Origin: Rosettibacter sp037481715
Lineage (GTDB): Bacteria; Bacteroidota; Ignavibacteria; Ignavibacteriales; Melioribacteraceae
Assembly (NCBI GenBank): GCA_037481715.1
Contig: JBBFLD010000001.1
Span: 787,533 to 851,532, forward strand
DNA: 64,000 bases
Direction of reading: 5' to 3'
Both the position numbers and the translations under genes were made by a program. Position 1 is the stretch's first letter. Each line of letters starts with the position of its first letter. The notes under the pieces were generated by a model. The model was not told where the DNA came from. It did not search any database and saw only the letters and a program-made list of their open reading frames with translations. Shown here in pieces: positions 63,476-64,000 of the stretch.

Positions 63476-64000
63476 ATTAGTATAAGTTAGTATTATTCAA
63501 AAATAGGAAAAATTAAAGAAGTGAGTTTAAGAAATACGAACTTGATAAAAAATTTTTTCGAGTAAATCTTTTCATTTAACAAATGAATCATTCATTTTTA
63601 TTTTTGATGAATGACTGATGTAATTTAGAATCAAATAAAGTCCATAAAAATAAAAACTATAAAATATATTGAGTATTCAAGTAATATTCTGACTATACAG
63701 TTTATCCACCCTCTGTAATTTTTTTGTTACTGCATTGGTTTAGATTAAAAAAATCTTAATGGAAGATAATTATTAATCTCTCTCCTCAGTTTATCTGAAA
63801 TATATTTATTCGCCTCGACAGATTTTCCACTCGAGTTCCGGCTACTAAGAAATTTCATTAATCAGCGGAACGAGATCCCGATTTATCGGGATATGGTTCG
63901 ATTTCCCGACTAATTTTATATAAAATTTTTAAGATTGTCGGGACGACCTCACTTCGTTCGGTCGCAATAATTACACATTAATCAATCAAACTAACTCTTT
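63476..64000. other. Gene-free right end, rich in palindromes
   Basis: No supported gene is seen in 525 bases. It contains AAATGAAT-C-ATTCATTT (63581-63597, about 106 bases upstream of the unknown gene), ATCCCGAT-TT-ATCGGGAT (63875-63892), and TCCCGAC (63904-63910) with GTCGGGA (63937-63943) enclosing the perfect 16-base palindrome AATTTTATATAAAATT (63912-63927). A further hairpin CGACC/GGTCG lies at 63944-63964. Confidence 0.6.

Noticed and set aside
63831..63910. A tRNA gene at the right edge
   Set aside because: Some stretches look like T-arms (GGTTCGATT), but no complete cloverleaf or anticodon arm could be formed.

Overview
The window is AT-rich bacterial DNA with closely packed genes, standard stop codons and many short overlaps. 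The gene set suggests a Gram-negative member of the Bacteroidota/Chlorobi group, most plausibly Ignavibacteria: lipid A genes (lpxB, lpxK), LolA, small outer-membrane beta-barrels, lipoproteins, PPi/phosphate-dependent pyruvate phosphate dikinase, and promoters that fit the Bacteroidota pattern TTG-N20-TAnnTTTG. This placement is inferred from gene content and style; no 16S gene is present.

Region 1 (1-17022, + strand) starts inside the 3' end of smc. It continues with a HAD phosphatase, a membrane methyltransferase and a lipid A block (lpxB, a DUF374 acyltransferase-like gene, lpxK). Next come ppdK, queA, ispD, plsY, gpsA and recG. It ends with a tight four-gene cluster of two tandem D-Ala-D-Ala-ligase-like ATP-grasp enzymes, a GNAT acetyltransferase and a lysine 2,3-aminomutase-type radical SAM enzyme. 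This cluster is the best candidate in the window for an uncharacterised small-molecule pathway. A bidirectional terminator separates it from the minus-strand genes.

Region 2 (17070-61148, - strand) is a long co-directional run. In transcription order from the right it holds recN, a DUF6588-like outer-membrane protein and hemW, then a gene-poor stretch with degenerate repeats. The classical translation operon follows: rimP-nusA-infB-rbfA-truB-ribF-rpsO-pnp, then dusB and rng. After that come transaldolase, gcvT, comB, ftsK, lolA, a flippase-like membrane protein, an outer-membrane protein, uppP, a cyclophilin lipoprotein and an NSS transporter with a small MetS-like subunit that is only 47 codons long. 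The run ends with holA, an ECF sigma/anti-sigma-like pair, rpmE, rsmB, a RodZ-like gene, ligA, a GT9-like fragment, a STAS protein, a Cof-type HAD, pgpH, a xerC/D recombinase, a SPOR/propeller lipoprotein, an MsbA-like ABC exporter, a WaaE-like glycosyltransferase, nadK and a thioredoxin-like protein.

Region 3 (61149-64000) is accessory in character. A strong promoter drives an initiator tRNA-Met, followed by its terminator and an 80-codon GIY-YIG nuclease gene. The 3' half of the tRNA, the terminator and the start of the nuclease gene are then repeated. The second copy is interrupted by a small palindrome and by a 100-N assembly gap, and its nuclease gene is truncated. Beyond this lie short hairpin repeats, an HD-domain gene broken by one in-frame TAA, an unrecognised 299-codon gene and a palindrome-rich stretch to the window edge. 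The region looks like a tRNA-associated mobile cassette and its decayed remains.
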